The notes under the pieces were generated by a model, which was not told the origin of the DNA, did no database searches, and saw only the letters and a program-made list of their open reading frames with translations. Below, piece by piece: positions 1-8,519 of a stretch of 51,343 nucleotides of DNA. Positions within the stretch are counted from its first letter, which is position 1, and every line of letters begins with the position of its first letter. The position numbers were made by a program, and so were the translations under genes. This stretch comes from an uncultured Muribaculaceae bacterium (GTDB lineage: Bacteria; Bacteroidota; Bacteroidia; Bacteroidales; Muribaculaceae): positions 1 through 51,343 of the forward strand of contig CAQFOZ010000013.1 of assembly GCA_948788915.1 (NCBI GenBank), read 5' to 3'.

Positions 1-186
1 TTCCTGAAGTTCGCCGGATGCGAAGATGTTCTTAAGGTGTTTGGAGATAGCCGGAACCTTTGTCCCAAACAGTTCCGCAATCTGACGCTGAGTGAGCCAG
101 ATTGTTTCGCCTTTGACTCTTACATCTATACGGGTGTCTCCCTGCGGAGTCTGATATATTACGAGTTGAGAATCTTTTGTTTCCAT
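1..186 (-). CDS. RhuM-family DNA-binding-like protein, N-terminal part only
   Basis: The first 62 codons are visible and the gene runs off the left edge. The reading begins METKDSQLVIYQTPQG, and 'WLTQRQIAELFG' follows at about residues 30-41. This is the usual opening of RhuM (virulence RhuM) proteins: a short strand, then a winged-helix-like region that recurs in phage- and restriction-associated genes. The molecular role of RhuM proteins is not established, and they often lie in mobile or defence islands. The ATG was chosen because it is the only start in frame before the conserved region. A perfect promoter lies only a few bases upstream, so the transcript should be leaderless or nearly so. 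The family call rests on recall of the motif. Confidence 0.75.
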   Translation of the reverse strand, partial: METKDSQLVIYQTPQGDTRIDVRVKGETIWLTQRQIAELFGTKVPAISKHLKNIFASGELQE

Positions 187-411
187 ATACAAAGGTAATA
201 CTTTTTAATTTTCAATCAAATAGATGTGTCAGAAGGAAATCTCCGGCAGAGAGTCGATGGCTTCGCGTTTGAGGGAATCGACGGTGCGGGTGTGGTTCTC
301 GGTGTGCTTGAGTCCGGTGTGACCGTGGAGCGGGGACGAGGAGGGGTATGATGATATCGTGGCGATGAATGCAGATATAAACTACAACGACGATATGATT
401 GTTATATAAAC
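187..411. other. Gap between the RhuM-like gene and kup, with a possible gene remnant
   Basis: No complete gene is seen. On the minus strand an open frame without a start codon runs from about 381 to a TGA at 229-231 and reads in part 'HGHTGLKHTENHTRTVDSL'. It resembles the amphipathic tail of a real protein and may be the leftover 3' end of a lost gene. On the plus strand a second short open stretch ends at 409, just before kup. The two overlap, so at most one can be real. No TAnnTTTG box was found for kup. Confidence 0.3.
190..220 (-). promoter_or_regulatory. Perfect Bacteroides-type promoter for the RhuM-like gene
   Basis: On the minus strand TTTG (217-220) is followed by exactly 19 nt and then TACCTTTG (190-197), which matches the Bacteroidetes primary-sigma consensus TTTG-N19-TAnnTTTG. 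The predicted transcription start coincides with the ATG at 186. Confidence 0.75.
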
Positions 412-2364
412 ATGAGCCACTATAAATCTGATAATTCTTCGTTGCGAAAGCTCACCTTGTCAGGGTTGCTTGTCACTCTCGGTATTGTTTTCGGAGATAT
501 CGGCACTTCCCCTCTCTATGTGATGCGGGCTATTGTCAGCGTAAACCCTCATTTTAATGCAGAGTATATAACCGGAGCCGTGTCGTGCGTGATCTGGACT
601 CTTACTTTGCAAACAACCGTAAAATATGTTCTCCTCGCTTTGCGTGCCGACAATAATGGAGAAGGGGGAATTCTTGCGTTGTTCTCCCTTCTAAAAAATA
701 AATATGGCAAGAAACTTTGGATAGCAGCGGCCATTGGAGCCGCAGCCCTGATAGCAGACGGTGTTATCACTCCTGCTATCACCGTGACATCCGCCATAGA
801 AGGGCTCAACGCAGTCGTGCCGAATGTACCGACAATACCCATCGCGATACTTATCATAATCTTTATTTTCATTGTCCAACAGATGGGTACCGGCAAGATT
901 GGCAAATTCATAGGTCCTTTCATGTTGCTGTGGTTTCTTATGCTTGGCATTCTCGGATTGTGCAACACCTTTATCTGTCCGGCTATTTTTAAGGCCTTCA
1001 ACCCATGGTGGGCAATAAAGCTTCTATGGAATTATCCGGGTTGGTTTCTTATCTTAGGAGCAGTTTTCTTATGTACCACCGGAGCAGAGGCCCTGTATTC
1101 TGATCTGGGACACTGCGGTCGTAAAAACATATCCGTCAGCTGGATATTTGTAAAGATAATGCTTATACTGAATTATCTCGGCCAAGGAGCATGGCTTATC
1201 AGCAATGCCACTATTGTCGGTGATAAAAATCCGTTCTATGCCATTATGCCGCATTGGTTTACAATTCCGGGAGTGTTAATGTCGACGGGAGCTGCCATCA
1301 TTGCAAGCCAGGCTCTTCTGAGTGGTTCTTTCACAATATTCTCGGAAGCAATAAATCTACGCATGTGGCCTAAGCTGAAAATAAAATACCCTACCATAGA
1401 GAAAGGTCAATTATATATACCCGCTGTCAACTGGTCACTTCTTGCGGGATGTCTGCTTACAGTAGTTCTGTTCAGAGACTCTGGGCATATGGAGGCCGCC
1501 TACGGTCTCGCGATCACCATTACAATGCTGATGACCACCATTTTATTGACATTTTATCTTTTAAGCTTACACGTAAATAAAATTCTGTGTCTTGTATTCA
1601 TAATATTTTTCGCCTCAATAGAAGGGATATTTTTTATTGCAAATCTCTTTAAATTCACTCACGGAGGATGGTTCAGCATCATTATTGCCGGTATAGTGGC
1701 CGCAATAATGATAATATGGCACAAAGCAATAGAACTCAGGAGGTCATATGTCGATTACCGCAATCTTCGCAGCAATGTAGACTGCCTGATGGATATCCGG
1801 AATGATAAAGAAATCCCCAAATATGCATCCAATCTCGTTTATCTGATCGAGTCGGAAGACCCGGACAAAATAGAAAGCAAAGTGCTGTATTCAATTATCA
1901 ACAAACAGCCCAAAAGAGCCGACCACTATTGGTTTGTACACATCAAACATGTAGACAGTCCGGAGGCGCTTTATTACACAACAGATATAATTGAGCCGGA
2001 AGCTATATACCGTCTGACAATGTATATCGGATTCAGGGTAGATCCAAAAGTCAATGTGTATCTGCGCCAAATAGTTGAAGATCTTGTAAACGAAGGTCTT
2101 CTCGATCTTAGGAGTGGATATCCTTCCCTGAAGAAACGCAATATCGACGGTGATTTCAGATTTATTATGATACGCCGCATATTCTCACCCTCAAGTAACT
2201 GCCGGGGATTTGCAAGATTCATCATGCGTACCCACCAGCGTCTGCGCTGGCTTGGTATTTCAGACCAGGAGGCATTTGGTCTTGACACAAGCATGGTCAC
2301 AGCAGAAACTGTTCCGCTTATTATCAACAGTACACCAGGACGGCGCATAATTCAAACATCCTGA
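412..2364 (+). CDS. kup: KUP-family potassium uptake transporter
   Basis: The 650-residue protein imports K+ across the inner membrane, probably with protons, as known for KUP/HAK/KT transporters. The family signature GIVFGDIGTSPLYV is at residues 24-37, and about twelve hydrophobic helices follow to about residue 440. A cytoplasmic C-terminal domain of some 200 residues then ends the protein. Length and order match bacterial Kup proteins. The ATG sits just before the first conserved residues. The gene stands alone: the upstream neighbour is divergent, and over 500 bases without genes follow it. No K+-responsive element could be seen. Functional identity is secure, but regulation and exact ion coupling are not shown by the sequence. 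Confidence 0.95.
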   Translation: MSHYKSDNSSLRKLTLSGLLVTLGIVFGDIGTSPLYVMRAIVSVNPHFNAEYITGAVSCVIWTLTLQTTVKYVLLALRADNNGEGGILALFSLLKNKYGKKLWIAAAIGAAALIADGVITPAITVTSAIEGLNAVVPNVPTIPIAILIIIFIFIVQQMGTGKIGKFIGPFMLLWFLMLGILGLCNTFICPAIFKAFNPWWAIKLLWNYPGWFLILGAVFLCTTGAEALYSDLGHCGRKNISVSWIFVKIMLILNYLGQGAWLISNATIVGDKNPFYAIMPHWFTIPGVLMSTGAAIIASQALLSGSFTIFSEAINLRMWPKLKIKYPTIEKGQLYIPAVNWSLLAGCLLTVVLFRDSGHMEAAYGLAITITMLMTTILLTFYLLSLHVNKILCLVFIIFFASIEGIFFIANLFKFTHGGWFSIIIAGIVAAIMIIWHKAIELRRSYVDYRNLRSNVDCLMDIRNDKEIPKYASNLVYLIESEDPDKIESKVLYSIINKQPKRADHYWFVHIKHVDSPEALYYTTDIIEPEAIYRLTMYIGFRVDPKVNVYLRQIVEDLVNEGLLDLRSGYPSLKKRNIDGDFRFIMIRRIFSPSSNCRGFARFIMRTHQRLRWLGISDQEAFGLDTSMVTAETVPLIINSTPGRRIIQTS

Positions 2365-2560
2365 CTATTGAAGTGATTGTCCAAGAATCGCGGATATCAA
2401 ACGTATTAACACACTTGATAACGGACGCGGATGAATAGCGGATTGGGCGCGGATTTTATGTCTTTTAATTAATGTAAGGACTCTGAATCGCTGTTTGCGA
2501 AAAAACAACATTTTTCGCAAGGCACGGATGAATGCGGATGTCACACGCTATGGATTCTGC

Positions 2561-2597
2561 GCGACTTGAGGACAAGTCGCAATCCTAACCGTCGGGT
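2561..2597 (+). repeat. 37-base repeat with inner palindrome, copy 1
   Basis: The unit begins with the 7-base inverted repeat GCGACTT/AAGTCGC around a 6-base loop and continues into CCTAACCGTCGGGT. It matches copy 2 at 34 of 37 positions. Confidence 0.8.
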
Positions 2598-2649
2598 GCT
2601 GTCTTGGCACAGGGGGCAAAAACATCACACCTTGAATGGCTGTGAGTTC

Positions 2650-2686
2650 ACGACTTGGGGACAAGTCGCATTCCTAACCGTCGGGT
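2650..2686 (+). repeat. 37-base repeat with inner palindrome, copy 2
   Basis: This is the same unit 89 bases downstream of copy 1 and in the same orientation. It differs from copy 1 at unit positions 1, 9 and 22. Position 1 lies in the first arm of the palindrome, so its terminal G-C pair becomes A-C. The other six stem pairs are kept, so the hairpin can still form. Confidence 0.8.
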
Positions 2687-2822
2687 ACAGTGTCTTTGGG
2701 GCTTCTTCCACCGAAATCTGAGGAATCATCTCGGAGTAACTCTCAAAATTACACGGGAATAAATCTAAACAGTTTCTAAGCCTCTTCATTGTCAAACATT
2801 ATAATTTGATATTTGTTAAATA

Positions 2823-2881
2823 TATAAGCAGGTTATCATACGGATTCACATGATTCTTTCCATTAAGGGTATCTGCTTATA
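2823..2881 (+). promoter_or_regulatory. Inverted repeat upstream of the secreted hydrolase gene
   Basis: TATAAGCAG (2823-2831) and CTGCTTATA (2873-2881) are perfect inverted arms separated by 41 bases, ending 21 bases before the ATG. They could be operator half-sites or a long-loop hairpin. No consensus -7 box was found nearby, so the function is open. Confidence 0.3.
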
Positions 2882-2902
2882 AACTGTAAATATCTAACGA
2901 AT

Positions 2903-3736
2903 ATGAAAAACACAACTACAACTATTTTATCTATAATCATCCTCACAATATTGCCAATAACGACATTTGCCCAAGTGCCGCTATTGAACCAGGAATATGC
3001 CGTATGTAAGTTTACCGACTCACATAACAACACCATGCCATACAGGATGCTTTCACCACAACATATCAGACAGGGTGAGACTTACCCCCTCGTGTTGTTT
3101 CTGCACGGATCGGGCGAACGAGGTAATGACAATAAGAAGCAACTTGCACACGGAGCTTCGATTTTCACGAATCCCGTTAATGCCGATAAATTTCCGGCAT
3201 TCGTTGTCTTTCCGCAATGCAAAGAGCGCGCATGGACCGAGAAAATTGAAGACCGCATTTTCATGCCCGGAGCCGAGACTCCCGAGGAATCCCTTTCCGA
3301 GGAGCTGGTTATGGGGCTGGTAAAAGAACTGATTAAAAACAATCCTATAGACACTAACCGCATTTATATTGTAGGCATATCAATGGGAGGGATTGCCACT
3401 TACGATCTGGTATGCCGCTATCCGGATATATTTGCTGCTGCAGTGCCAATATGCGGAGCCGTAAATCCGGAACGATTGCTTGACGCAAAAAATGTAAAAT
3501 TCATGATATTCCACGGGGGTATGGATGACGAGATACCGGTTGTGTGCAGCCGGGAAGCATATAAGACTCTGAATTCAGCAGGGGCAACGGTCGACTATAT
3601 TGAATTTGCCGGAGTGGGACATGATTGCTGGACCTCGGCATTCAATTATCCCACATTCCTTCCATGGCTGTTCTCCCAGACCAAAGCATCACCGGATGAA
3701 AGGCAGGGAAACACACTGACTTATCTAAATGAGTAA
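2903..3736 (+). CDS. Secreted alpha/beta hydrolase (carboxylesterase-like)
   Basis: This is a 277-residue serine hydrolase of the phospholipase/carboxylesterase type, probably exported. A signal peptide covers about residues 1-23 (ending TTFAQ). The oxyanion-side motif HGSGERG is at 69-75 and the nucleophile elbow GISMGG puts Ser at 160. Asp208 or Asp209 (HGGMDDE) and His240 (GVGHD) complete the triad. The substrate is not deducible; relatives cleave ester bonds on polysaccharides or lipids. It is a single gene with gene-free DNA upstream and a convergent neighbour. The start is fixed by the signal peptide. The fold call is strong and the specificity unknown. Confidence 0.85.
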   Translation: MKNTTTTILSIIILTILPITTFAQVPLLNQEYAVCKFTDSHNNTMPYRMLSPQHIRQGETYPLVLFLHGSGERGNDNKKQLAHGASIFTNPVNADKFPAFVVFPQCKERAWTEKIEDRIFMPGAETPEESLSEELVMGLVKELIKNNPIDTNRIYIVGISMGGIATYDLVCRYPDIFAAAVPICGAVNPERLLDAKNVKFMIFHGGMDDEIPVVCSREAYKTLNSAGATVDYIEFAGVGHDCWTSAFNYPTFLPWLFSQTKASPDERQGNTLTYLNE

Positions 3737-3848
3737 ACTCACACGGAGAGGTTCTTGCGGAGAGAGTTCGCGACGAGGTGGTTATCCACGATGATGTAAA
3801 GAATTTAATTTTGAGTATTTGAAAGTACAATGTTTTTTATTGCTACTG

Positions 3849-6761
3849 TCATCGGACAGATATGTGGTAATTTGGCGGGAACGTGATTGTGCCTTTTTTG
3901 TGGCAATTCTTTTCTGTACCATTATTTATAGCTGATATTTGTCCAAGATACACACAATAATCTGTACAGGAATGCACATGCCATGCATCAGTTCTATATG
4001 GATCTATATTTTGAGAGTACGGATATGTAACCCAGTTAATATACATATTAGATATTGAGGACTCTATAACACCATTGGTATTTTGTCCGCATATGCCTGC
4101 CGCGACTCTCCCTGCCGTTGTGATAGTACCGGAGGATATGCAATTTCTTATAATTCCTGCTCTTCCGAAATCGCCATAGTTGAGTATGGCAATTCCTGCT
4201 ATACCATAATCAGAAATATTATTTATACTCGAGATACAATTACCAGATGATCTCCAATCATCATATGTTGTTGGATTATACGTTATCCTGCCGCTAAAAT
4301 GGCAATCGTCTATCACCCCGGAATTGCAATAAGATATTCCAGCAACCAACATGTAGCTATTGTCTTGGTATCCTATATAATTACAATTACTATCACACTT
4401 CTTGATGACTCCATTATTATTGCAACATATACCATAAGCAACAAGGGATAGTTGATGCTGAGCGACTCCTATGCCTTTGTCTCGATCTTCAATACTTCCG
4501 CTTACTCTGCAGTTCTCAACAAGACCATTATTGTAGTCAACAATCATACCACTAGCTACAGAAGCCTTTATGTTGTCGACGATTACCTCGCAATTTCTTA
4601 TGGTTGGTACACCGTTTAATTCAGGAAGTATCCTGTCTGAATAATTAGAAGCGATATCTGCAGAGTTGTTTTCATAACATAGTGAAGATATCCGGTCAAA
4701 ACCTCCGGAATATACAACTTTACAATTTTGAATCAGCCCGAAATTGTAAAATATAAAGCCATTATCTCCACTAATATTTGCCTCAGGTAGTCCGGCAAAG
4801 TTTATAGTGCAGTTTTCTATAGTTCCAAATGTGTAAGACACTATGCTGTTGATGCCACAATTACTCATAGGAGTTATCTCTATGTTAAGATTACAAAGCC
4901 GCCCTCGAGTTCCGATATGAGGAATGATATATTGATATCTGTAGTTTGTCGAGGGTGTAGCATTGTATTTTAAAGTATGCCCATTGCCGTCAAATGTTCC
5001 TGTGTAGAGAAGTTCGTCAGGAATGTCTGATGTCCAATATCCACTAAAATTAGAGTTGTAATTAAGGGCGTAGTTGCCCAAATCAAGATCTGCCATTAGT
5101 TTAACATTTGTGGCAAAGGCTTTATCAGGCTCATTGGCAAAAAGCTTCTTTTCAAATTCTATAAGTTGATCTTTTGTATAGATATACAATGTGTCAGTTG
5201 CTTCGTTGCAAGAGAAGTTGAATGATTCTTCAGAATTATATATATTATCACCGTCGTTCACATAAGCGGTGTAAGTATATTGCTTTTCGGGAAGTAGGCC
5301 GGAGACTGTAACAGTATAATCGTTAATCAGAAATGAATCACCAACGCGATGAGAATGAATAAGCGCTGTATTTTGCTCATTCATTGAGACATGTAGTGGA
5401 AAGCCATCTCCGTTGCCTACAATTCTAACACCTGCTTCACAGGGCATTAACGCATTGCCTTGGGTGTCAATAGGGAATCTGAACCTAACACCTAACGATG
5501 CCGGCTCACTATTCTTGACCGTTCTTGATTTCATGCTTGTACCGATGGCTTCCGGTATAGGATATCTTACATTTGAATATTTATGCGGGGAATATATTCC
5601 TCCGGTAGAAAGTTTTTTTGAATAATTGTAGTTTCTTGGAGGGGCTAAGTTGAATGCATTTCTTGAATCCATTCCTTGTCCTAAGGCAGTCAGGTAACCA
5701 TCAAAGATATCGTAAACGTCTTTCCCGAGACACACTTGGGAGGGTCCGAAATATTCTACGGCTTTCTTTTTTACAACACACGCGTCCCTAAATTCTCCAA
5801 GTATCTTTCCAGCATAGCATTTAACAGTCCATATAATTGTATGGTCGAGAGAATTCATCTTGTTTTGAAAGAATTTTTCACCAAGGAAAAATCCTTTTAT
5901 TAAATCGTGTTTCCCTTTTTCGTCTGTCCTTGTTTCCCGGGCAAGGTAAACACCTGTTTTTTCCGGATGCTCAGCCATAGACGTATACCCCCTTTTTTGT
6001 GTGTCACTCATGCCGTTAATGGGAAATACGAGTTTCCCTTCTTTTGTACCATGACATCCTACCACTACAATGTCAAATTTGCTGAAATTACTAAAATATG
6101 AAGGATGATATGTTGTTATGTCGTCCAAATACCACTTGAAAGGTATACCACCATTTTTGTGATTCAAAGCAACGGCCTGTCTGACACGCTTTTTATCTTC
6201 ATCCCGAAACGACTGGTCAGGAGAAAACAATAAAATATTTTTTCTATTTAAGAATCTCACTATATTGTTTGTGCTTGACCGAGTGCTTAAGAACTTTGAT
6301 GGAGTGCTATTGAAGTTATAGTTTTTGACAGATTCCTTCGAATTGAAAAGCGATGCAATAGAGTCTGTCCTGCGTTCTTGGTCTATTTCCGCTATTTCAG
6401 TTTGTGGATGCTCATATGACCTGGAAATTAGATTTATTTCCATGAGTCGTCCAGATTTTAAATAAACTTTAGCAATGGAATTTAGTGTGTCAACCTTATT
6501 TACCATGGTTAGTGTTGCGAGTGCCTTCAGCATGGACTCAGCGTCTCCAAGATATTTTTCGATACAGTCATCCACGATACTCGTTTCTTCAAGCACAGCA
6601 TTGTATTCAGATTCTGAAAGCATGGTTCCATATTCTGATGCCCAGTCGGACTCTCCCAGCGGATTATTTGGGAGTTTTGGCTCCTCGGTAGAGCATGAAG
6701 ACAATGCAGATATAAAAAAAGATCCGATAGATAGAAGTAGGTAGGAAAGTTTGTGAGTCAT
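3849..6761 (-). CDS. Large lipoprotein: caspase-like (clan CD) domain plus GLUG-type repeats
   Basis: The 970-residue protein starts with a lipoprotein signal (ISALSSC, Cys23), so it is probably anchored at the outer membrane. Residues about 170-360 carry the two hallmarks of clan CD cysteine peptidases: a hydrophobic strand ending in His-Gly (FDIVVVGCHG, His237) and a second strand ending in Cys (TIIWTVKC, Cys315). A fibronectin-III-like stretch follows at roughly 400-520. The C-terminal half (about 540-960) repeats units such as 'GLIQNCKV' and 'GVIDDCHFSG', typical of GLUG motifs that build a beta-helix. I infer a surface protease or self-processing adhesin; activity is not proven. The gene is monocistronic with a long leader. 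Confidence 0.7.
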   Translation of the reverse strand: MTHKLSYLLLSIGSFFISALSSCSTEEPKLPNNPLGESDWASEYGTMLSESEYNAVLEETSIVDDCIEKYLGDAESMLKALATLTMVNKVDTLNSIAKVYLKSGRLMEINLISRSYEHPQTEIAEIDQERRTDSIASLFNSKESVKNYNFNSTPSKFLSTRSSTNNIVRFLNRKNILLFSPDQSFRDEDKKRVRQAVALNHKNGGIPFKWYLDDITTYHPSYFSNFSKFDIVVVGCHGTKEGKLVFPINGMSDTQKRGYTSMAEHPEKTGVYLARETRTDEKGKHDLIKGFFLGEKFFQNKMNSLDHTIIWTVKCYAGKILGEFRDACVVKKKAVEYFGPSQVCLGKDVYDIFDGYLTALGQGMDSRNAFNLAPPRNYNYSKKLSTGGIYSPHKYSNVRYPIPEAIGTSMKSRTVKNSEPASLGVRFRFPIDTQGNALMPCEAGVRIVGNGDGFPLHVSMNEQNTALIHSHRVGDSFLINDYTVTVSGLLPEKQYTYTAYVNDGDNIYNSEESFNFSCNEATDTLYIYTKDQLIEFEKKLFANEPDKAFATNVKLMADLDLGNYALNYNSNFSGYWTSDIPDELLYTGTFDGNGHTLKYNATPSTNYRYQYIIPHIGTRGRLCNLNIEITPMSNCGINSIVSYTFGTIENCTINFAGLPEANISGDNGFIFYNFGLIQNCKVVYSGGFDRISSLCYENNSADIASNYSDRILPELNGVPTIRNCEVIVDNIKASVASGMIVDYNNGLVENCRVSGSIEDRDKGIGVAQHQLSLVAYGICCNNNGVIKKCDSNCNYIGYQDNSYMLVAGISYCNSGVIDDCHFSGRITYNPTTYDDWRSSGNCISSINNISDYGIAGIAILNYGDFGRAGIIRNCISSGTITTAGRVAAGICGQNTNGVIESSISNMYINWVTYPYSQNIDPYRTDAWHVHSCTDYCVYLGQISAINNGTEKNCHKKGTITFPPNYHISVR

Positions 6762-7195
6762 GGTTGATTCTTTAGAGGGAATTTATGATTTTCTAATAAC
6801 GCGAGTTCGGGATAATAAGTATTGAAACTTTTAAAGAATTCATTAGCGGAACCTAATGTTTGAATTTCTCCGCAGATTCAACTAACAATTGCAAAATTAC
6901 AGAAAATGTTTGAAAGTTTCGATGGTCGGAGTCTATGAAATTTTGTTTCTCACGTGGCATTCGGTTCAATGTGAAGAATAAATTTCTTCGCCATCGTAAA
7001 GGACTCTGAACTTGAAGATATATGATAGGTCAATAGATAATAACATTAACTGATGAAGCTGTTCATCCGGAACACCACGATGATATTTGGTTAGGTGGCT
7101 ATACCGCGCCACTGACTCGCACCGCTGAGTCCGGAAATCTCTCTTCAGGTGAATGAAAGTTTAATCCAAACGGCTCTCTAAATTGTTTCCAAAGT
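6762..7195. other. Gap between the lipoprotein gene and the end of the pigment gene train
   Basis: No gene is seen. Next to the lipoprotein gene lie its leader and a -7 box. At about 7166-7188, just past the stop of the last pigment-train gene, is a stretch reading AAAGTTTAATCCAAAC on the plus strand. It closely resembles 28461-28476, which also lies just past a stop codon. The middle (about 6930-7160) shows nothing I can interpret, and no clear hairpin terminator was found. Confidence 0.5.
6892..6899 (-). promoter_or_regulatory. -7 box candidate for the caspase-like lipoprotein gene
   Basis: The minus strand reads TAATTTTG, matching TAnnTTTG, about 130 bases upstream of the ATG. No TTTG is found at the -33 position, so this is a moderate candidate. 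Confidence 0.4.
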
Positions 7196-8503
7196 TCAAT
7201 CCAATAAAAAAATACGTGGCAGAAAATCTACGAGATACTTTCTCCAGTTTTCCCAAGTATGTCCTCCGGAGGTCTCATTATAATGATATTTATACCCTCC
7301 GTTATCAAGACGCATTCTGAAATCATCGTTAAGTTTCTTAACAAAATCATCTTCACCAACCGCAATATAATACAGTTTTGGAGGAGTTGAGAACTGGGAC
7401 TTCAATTTGTTGTCAACATCATCGTATATGTTCAAATTTTCCGATGTCAGGCTTGATATTTTTCTATCCACACTTCCTCTCCCTATAAACGGTATACTAC
7501 TTTTAAGTTCATTCCAGGCTTCGCCAATCTTCTGCAAGCTACTGATACGCTTGTCATCAAGTGCATTTGTTGTCTGGGCAGAGAACAAACCTACATAATC
7601 GAACTTCGCGGGATTATTGAGAGATATGAACAGTGTATGCAATCCTCCGAGAGACAGACCTGCGATCGCCCTATGTGCCTTATCGGCGATTGTCCGAAAA
7701 TTTTCATCAACGTAATTCACTACTTCTTTCATAAAGACGGCTTCGATATTACCAAGCATTGAACCGGTATTCATCGCCGACGGCTTCCGGTCGGGATTCC
7801 GGGGGTCAGAACCCGGAGCTGCCGCCAGCTCAGCATTACCATTAGGCATAACTACAATCATGGGCACACATTGATTCCCGGCAATCATATTATCCAGTAT
7901 CTGAACAACCCTTCCACAACCTTCCCATGCGTCTTCGTCTCCTCCGGATCCATGCAAAAGATACAACACAGGATAGCGCCTGTCAGGAGCAGAATCGTAA
8001 TCATTTGGCAGATAGACCGACATTCTTCTTCTGTTCATTCCGTTAAGAGCTGAAGGATACCATACCTTACGGAGTGTTCCATGAGGCACATCCCGGGTGA
8101 TATAATCGTCCGCCAATCCGTTCCTGACTACAAAATAGCTGAGAGAATCCGCTATATCGCGCACGACATCCGGATTAGCAGGATCCAACATGCGTTCGTC
8201 ATCTACCTCAAAATAATATGTATAAAGCTCGGATGGAAGCGTTGCGGAAGTATATGTCCAGACATCACCCTCTTTTTTCATCTCAACTTTACCACTTTTA
8301 CCAAGGGTTCCGATTTCAGTTTTTAAATATTGCTTCGAAGGTATAAAAGATCCTCTTATAACCACCTCGTCAGCATCGGGCATATACAAATTGAATGTCA
8401 CAGTATTATCAGCATTTACGACGGGTGATTCCACTTTATCACGTGCCATACATACCGCAGCCCCAAATGTGCTGACGAGATATAACATTATAAGTTTTTT
8501 CAT
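7196..8503 (-). CDS. Secreted esterase with N-terminal E-set domain (CE1/esterase D type)
   Basis: This 435-residue exported hydrolase has a signal peptide (about 1-20), an immunoglobulin-like E-set/CBM48-type domain (about 28-125) and a catalytic alpha/beta fold (about 140-435). The nucleophile is Ser284 in GLSLGG. The oxyanion-side motif is YLLHGSGGDEDAW (181-193). Asp385 or 386 and His415 (SGGHTWENW) complete the triad. Relatives are feruloyl/acetyl xylan esterases and enterochelin esterase-like proteins. It lies only 16 bases after the exporter gene and on the same strand, so it is probably the last gene of the pigment train. An ester-cleaving or transacylating role on the aryl polyene at the cell surface is possible but inferred. 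It could instead be an unrelated polysaccharide esterase that shares the transcript. Confidence 0.85.
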   Translation of the reverse strand: MKKLIMLYLVSTFGAAVCMARDKVESPVVNADNTVTFNLYMPDADEVVIRGSFIPSKQYLKTEIGTLGKSGKVEMKKEGDVWTYTSATLPSELYTYYFEVDDERMLDPANPDVVRDIADSLSYFVVRNGLADDYITRDVPHGTLRKVWYPSALNGMNRRRMSVYLPNDYDSAPDRRYPVLYLLHGSGGDEDAWEGCGRVVQILDNMIAGNQCVPMIVVMPNGNAELAAAPGSDPRNPDRKPSAMNTGSMLGNIEAVFMKEVVNYVDENFRTIADKAHRAIAGLSLGGLHTLFISLNNPAKFDYVGLFSAQTTNALDDKRISSLQKIGEAWNELKSSIPFIGRGSVDRKISSLTSENLNIYDDVDNKLKSQFSTPPKLYYIAVGEDDFVKKLNDDFRMRLDNGGYKYHYNETSGGHTWENWRKYLVDFLPRIFLLD

Positions 8504-8519
8504 AAGTAAGTATTCAAAT

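Larger units (their letters stand above)
2365..2902. other. Repeat-bearing intergenic region downstream of kup
   Basis: No gene is seen. It contains degenerate GCGGAT-rich stretches (about 2424-2456 and 2522-2541), two copies of a 37-base element with an internal palindrome, one copy of a dispersed AAACAGTTTCTAAG motif (2766-2780), and a 9-base inverted repeat just before the next gene. Such repeat clutter is common in Bacteroidales intergenic DNA. Confidence 0.6.

Noticed and set aside
549..1001. A 150-codon open frame antisense to kup
   Set aside because: The kup frame is unmistakable; the antisense translation has no recognisable domain.
3738..3848. Terminator hairpin between the two convergent genes
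   Set aside because: No convincing stem followed by a T run was found in this spacer.
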